Positions 33,148-36,657 of a stretch of DNA of 36,657 bases are shown one piece after another. A program made the translations under genes and the position numbers. The notes under the pieces are model-generated. The model was not told the DNA's origin. It did no database searches and saw nothing but the letters and a program-made list of their open reading frames with translations. Source of the stretch: Candidatus Nomurabacteria bacterium RIFCSPHIGHO2_02_FULL_38_15 (GTDB lineage: Bacteria; Patescibacteriota; Minisyncoccia; Phycocordibacterales; UBA9973); NCBI GenBank assembly GCA_001785575.1, contig MFUC01000009.1, positions 1-36,657 on the forward strand. The letters are read 5' to 3'. Position 1 is the stretch's first letter; each line of letters starts with the position of its first letter.

Positions 33148-35475
33148 ATGACAAAAAAGGTCGCTATCGGCAAACGTGAGCTATCAAAAATCCCCGAGAT
33201 AATGAATCGCCGGGGTGAAGTTATAGAGTTTGATATTCATCGCATTTCACATGCGGTGTATAAGGCATTTTTAGATACTAAAGAGGGCGGTGAGGACGAG
33301 GCCATCCAGGTTTCAGAGGCAGTTTTTAATGAGCTTTTAAAATTAAAAAATCTAGAGGACATTGCCGGTCAAAAGGGCACAAAATTTATACCGACTGTTG
33401 AAATGATCCAGGACACAGTTGAAAATGAGTTAATGAAACTGGACTTTTTAGAAACAGCCAAGGCTTATATTTTATATCGTCAGAAGCGCAATGAATTACG
33501 TGAAGATGGCGTGATTGTACCTGATGATTTGCGCAAGCTTGTAAATGATTCAAGTGAGTATTTTAGAAATCCTTTAGCTGAATTGGTTTACTATCGTTCG
33601 TATTCACGTTGGATAGAGGATGCTGGTCGGCGCGAAACTTGGATTGAAACCGTTGACCGCTATATGGATTTTATGCAAGAGAATTTGGGTAATAAGTTAA
33701 CTAAAAACGAATATACTGAAATTCGTGAAGCCATTTTAAAACAAGAGGCCATGCCCTCGATGCGGTTATTGCAATTTGCTGGTGGGCCGGCGCGCAAAAC
33801 TAATGTTTGTGCCTATAACTGTTCATTTGTTGCGCCTGAAAAATTTCAAGATTTTGGCGAAATAATTTATATTTCAATGTGTGGCACTGGGGTTGGCTTC
33901 TCAGCTGAAAGTCAAAACGTACAAAAATTACCGCAAATTAAAATGCAAACAAATAAAAAACTTACTAAGCACACAGTTGCTGATTCTAAAGAGGGCTGGG
34001 CTGATGCGTTTGTTTTGGGTATGAAAACCTGGTTTGATGGCAAGGACATTGAGTTTGATTTTAGCGAACTACGCCCTGCTGGTGCGCGCTTAAAAACTAT
34101 GGGTGGTAAATCATCAGGCCCGCAACCCTTGATTGGTTTATTGCAATTTGCCCGAGAACGAATTTTAAAAAAGCAGGGGCGTAGACTTAGTAATTTAGAC
34201 GTACACGATATTGTTTGTAAAATTGGTGAATGTGTTGTTTCAGGTGGAGTGCGTCGTAGTGCCTTGATTTCACTTTCTGATTTAGATGATGAGCAAATCA
34301 GGGATGCTAAAAATGGAGCCTTTTGGAACACTGACCCGCAACGGATGTTAGCAAATAATTCGGCCGTGTACAATACCAAACCAAGCGTTGAGGAATTTAT
34401 GGGCGAGTGGTTAGCCTTGATTAAAAGTGGTTCGGGTGAGCGGGGGATTTTTAACAAAGGTTGCCTGCCCAAGCAATTACCAAAACGCCGGGTCGATGTT
34501 TTAACCAAGGACAAATATATTGATGATTTGGGCCGAGTTGTGGGCTCAATAGGGGTAAACCCCTGTGGCGAGATAATCTTACGCTCAAAGCAATTCTGTA
34601 ACCTTTCAGAGGTTGTGGCGCGGGCCGAGGACACGGAAGCCAGCCTGATGAAAAAGGTCCGTATTGCTACAATTTTGGGTACGTATCAATCATCGCTAAC
34701 AAACTTTCAATACCTTTCAAAAGAGTGGAAGCAAAATTGCGAACGTGAGAGGTTATTGGGCGTTTCAATCACGGGTCAATGGGATTCGAAAGTTGCTCGG
34801 GCGCCAAAAATTTTGCAAAAGTTACGGGCCGAGACTATTCGCATTAACAAACTTTACGCTAAGCGTTTTAGTATTTCAGAGTCTACAGCAATTACATGTG
34901 TTAAACCATCAGGCAATTTGTCACAAACCGTTGATTCGGCCTCGGGTATGCATCCACGCCACAGCCAATACTATATTCGTCGAGTGCGTATTTCAGCCAA
35001 CGACTCACTCTTTAAAATGCTAAAAGATCAAGGCGTACCACATTACCCTGAAGTTGGCCAAAGTTATGACACGGCGCATACGTTTGTTTTAGAATTTCCA
35101 ATTGCCGCGCCCAAGGGGGCAATATTTAAAGACGATGTTTCGGCACTTGATCAGCTAGAGCATTGGAAAAATGTAAAGGTAAATTATACCGAGCATAATC
35201 CATCAGTGACTGTTTCAGTTGGTGATACCGAGTGGTTGGCAGTGGCAAGTTGGTTGTATCAAAATTGGGACATGATTGGGGGCTTGTCGTTTTTGCCACG
35301 TTCAGATCATGTCTACCAGCTGGCGCCGTACGAAACTATAGACGAGAAGAAGTATAAAGAACTAACTAAAACTGTAGCCAACATCGACTTTTCAAAACTA
35401 ATTACCTACGAACGCCATGACGAAACCGAAGTCCAAAAAGAGTTGGCATGCGTGGCAGGGAATTGTGAAGTATAA
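33148..35475 (+). CDS. nrdJ: Adenosylcobalamin-dependent ribonucleoside-triphosphate reductase (class II)
   Basis: A 775-residue enzyme like the monomeric Lactobacillus leichmannii RTPR. An ATP-cone-like region fills about 15-115 (NRRGEVIEFDIHRISHAVYKA). Catalytic residues fit by spacing: N471, C473, E475 in NPCGEI and C484 in QFCNL match N406, C408, E410, C419, and C221 or C225 (TNVCAYNCSF) matches C119. The C-terminal pair C768/C773 matches the reducing C731/C736. It makes dNTPs without oxygen and needs vitamin B12, which Patescibacteria rarely make, so import is implied. No partner subunit is needed. The next gene is rnpB. Confidence 0.94.
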   Translation: MTKKVAIGKRELSKIPEIMNRRGEVIEFDIHRISHAVYKAFLDTKEGGEDEAIQVSEAVFNELLKLKNLEDIAGQKGTKFIPTVEMIQDTVENELMKLDFLETAKAYILYRQKRNELREDGVIVPDDLRKLVNDSSEYFRNPLAELVYYRSYSRWIEDAGRRETWIETVDRYMDFMQENLGNKLTKNEYTEIREAILKQEAMPSMRLLQFAGGPARKTNVCAYNCSFVAPEKFQDFGEIIYISMCGTGVGFSAESQNVQKLPQIKMQTNKKLTKHTVADSKEGWADAFVLGMKTWFDGKDIEFDFSELRPAGARLKTMGGKSSGPQPLIGLLQFARERILKKQGRRLSNLDVHDIVCKIGECVVSGGVRRSALISLSDLDDEQIRDAKNGAFWNTDPQRMLANNSAVYNTKPSVEEFMGEWLALIKSGSGERGIFNKGCLPKQLPKRRVDVLTKDKYIDDLGRVVGSIGVNPCGEIILRSKQFCNLSEVVARAEDTEASLMKKVRIATILGTYQSSLTNFQYLSKEWKQNCERERLLGVSITGQWDSKVARAPKILQKLRAETIRINKLYAKRFSISESTAITCVKPSGNLSQTVDSASGMHPRHSQYYIRRVRISANDSLFKMLKDQGVPHYPEVGQSYDTAHTFVLEFPIAAPKGAIFKDDVSALDQLEHWKNVKVNYTEHNPSVTVSVGDTEWLAVASWLYQNWDMIGGLSFLPRSDHVYQLAPYETIDEKKYKELTKTVANIDFSKLITYERHDETEVQKELACVAGNCEV

Positions 35476-35479
35476 AAAT

Positions 35480-35507
35480 TTGCTAAATTAAAATTATCTG
35501 CTATAAT
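35480..35507 (+). promoter_or_regulatory. Promoter of rnpB
   Basis: TTGCTA (35480-35485), a 16-base spacer and TATAAT (35502-35507), ending 6 bases before the RNA start. Confidence 0.8.
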
Positions 35508-35513
35508 ACGAAA

Positions 35514-35858
35514 GGTTTTGTATCGAATGGTTACGCCCTGATATTTACGAAAGTAATTGATGGGTGAGGAAAGTCCGAACACACAGTTATTTAATTAGCA
35601 AAAGTAGCGGGTAACGCCCGTCGTCCGCAAGGGCAGAGGTGCGAGCAGAGACGCCTGAAGCGAAAGTAACAGGCACCCAAAAAGCAATTTTTGGGTGAGT
35701 CATTATGGTAACATAGTGGGTGAAACGGCTAAATCCTTACTCGTGTGCAAGATCGTATTCTTTGGCTTCGGTCAAAGTTTGAATCGCTACAGGTATATAG
35801 CAATATATATCGCAGATAAATACCATTAGAACAGAATTCGGCTTACGAATGCAAAACC
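35514..35858 (+). ncRNA. rnpB: RNase P RNA
   Basis: The P4 strands are clear: GAGGAAAGTCCGAACAC (CR-I) and ACAGAATTCGGCTTACG (CR-V). Closing helix P1 pairs GGTTTTGTATCG (35514-35525) with CGAATGCAAAACC (35846-35858), which sets both ends. GGTGAAACGGC and the GGTAACGCCC segment fit the P10-P12 region. The length of 345 bases suits a bacterial A-type ribozyme. It trims the 5' ends of tRNAs. It has its own promoter and terminator. Confidence 0.96.
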
Positions 35859-35866
35859 AAAATACG

Positions 35867-35896
35867 AAAAATACTCCGTTAATCGGGGTATTTTTC
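35867..35896 (+). terminator. Terminator of rnpB
   Basis: AAAAATACTCCG and CGGGGTATTTTT form a hairpin followed by a T-run, 8 bases after the RNA end. Confidence 0.88.
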
Positions 35897-35946
35897 TATT
35901 CAGAGGTCAAGGTGGCAAATTTATTCTAGTATGCTAAAATTAAAAT

Positions 35947-36183
35947 ATGAATATGTTTAAAAACTTTTTAATGAAAAAGATGCTTAAAAACCAGCTGAAA
36001 AAAGCTGGCCTACCTGAAGCTGAACAAGAACGCATTATTGCCATGGTACTAAAGAATCCCGACTTGTTTCAAAAAATTGGTAACGAAATCCAGGAAAAAA
36101 TCCGTGGTGGCATGAACCAACAAACCGCCACCATGCGCGTGATGGAAAAATACAAACCTGACCTCAAAGACATAATGGGGTAG
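35947..36183 (+). CDS. Small helical hypothetical protein (78 aa)
   Basis: A 78-residue Lys/Gln/Met-rich protein (FKNFLMKKMLKNQLKKAG, then EQERIIAMVLKNPDLFQKI) that should be almost entirely helical. No family is recognised, though proteins of this look recur in CPR genomes. TAAAAT at 35935-35940 ends 6 bases before the ATG, again a leaderless pattern. No membrane helix is seen. Confidence 0.7.
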   Translation: MNMFKNFLMKKMLKNQLKKAGLPEAEQERIIAMVLKNPDLFQKIGNEIQEKIRGGMNQQTATMRVMEKYKPDLKDIMG

Positions 36184-36657
36184 ATAAATTAAAAAGGCTA
36201 TCTGCTGATTCAGATAACCTCCTTGTCTATACCTCTTTAAGTACAAACCTAGTCCTTGTTTAGAATAAAGATTTCCTAAAGCTGACCCTGACCAGTCGTA
36301 AAATAACATCCCGTTGCTATAGTTTTCCAATACAGGTGTCACTAGAATTGAATGTCTGCCCCAAAGTGATTAAGTTTTTCACAAAAATGTAAGATTGTGT
36401 TACTCATTAAAGCCCCATATGTACTTTACAGACCTGAAATAAAAACATTCCACTCTGATTTCTCTAAACACAAGACATGCATTCTTAAAATGTGAATTCA
36501 GCACATTTAAAGAATCACCTGTATTTGCTTTGGGTGGGCTAGTTTAGGCAAATTCTTGCCCAAACTAGCCCACCCAATAATCCAGTAATATTGTAGTCTA
36601 TTTTTTAAATTTTGCAATATGTGCAGTTTTCTAGCGCCCAAGATACTTTAAAAAGGG
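36184..36657. other. Gene-free stretch with three hairpins
   Basis: No supported gene. A hairpin at 36481-36515 (ATTCTTAAAATGTG against CACATTTAAAGAAT, one mismatch), a long one at 36532-36575 (GGGTGGGCTAGTTTAGGCAA and its near-perfect complement), and a weaker one near 36587-36619 stand in a row. None is followed by a T-run. Confidence 0.5.

Noticed and set aside
36049..36342. Minus-strand open frame of 97 codons from a GTG
   Set aside because: It overlaps the 78-residue gene on the other strand, the frame closes a few codons upstream, and no promoter or family pattern is seen.

Overview
The window looks like a chromosomal piece of a Patescibacteria (CPR) bacterium, most like a Parcubacteria-type lineage. 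This rests on an AT-rich, gene-dense layout, a very divergent 16S rRNA with mismatches to several universal primer sites, group I introns in the 23S rRNA, a monomeric B12-dependent ribonucleotide reductase, a DUF5667/ECF sigma pair, and several small proteins I recognise only as CPR-type unknowns. The lineage call is inference; no database search was run.

Layout. 1-4373: surface lamin-tail/PKD protein, ECF sigma factor with its DUF5667 membrane partner, and an NDH-2-like flavoprotein. 4460-7783: BtpA-like TIM barrel, the L10 leader with rplJ-rplL, a winged-helix/nucleotidyltransferase-fold regulator and an MscS-type TM protein. 8391-12951: 23S rRNA with two group I introns (one with a LAGLIDADG endonuclease) and 5S rRNA. 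13106-18944: a small unknown protein, a hicBA toxin-antitoxin module set between duplicated segments, then an envelope/secretion run (Cys-motif membrane protein, rodA, PAP2 phosphatase, secD, secF). 19011-24522: uracil-DNA glycosylase, a gene broken by an in-frame stop, a PQQ-like propeller protein, RNase R, bS16 and KhpA. 24579-26764: a RAYT transposase between inverted REP palindromes, an unknown protein and trmD. 26850-28987: a free-standing 16S operon about 14 kb from the 23S, with its own promoter, processing stalk and terminator. 28995-36183: a protein with a Bacteroidetes-type T9SS sorting tail divergent from an Fn3 surface protein, a small unknown, a DUF192 protein, class II RNR, rnpB and a small unknown.

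Two themes join the window. First, the 16S 3' end has an intact helix 45 but no CCUCC anti-Shine-Dalgarno, no gene here shows a convincing Shine-Dalgarno, and about 13 genes have a -10-like hexamer ending only 5-10 nt before the start codon. This points to leaderless, SD-independent initiation. Second, short palindromic repeats are common both between genes and inside variable loops of structured RNAs (16S V6 and h39, 23S, a 23S intron, the L10 leader), where they can lengthen a hairpin without breaking the fold.
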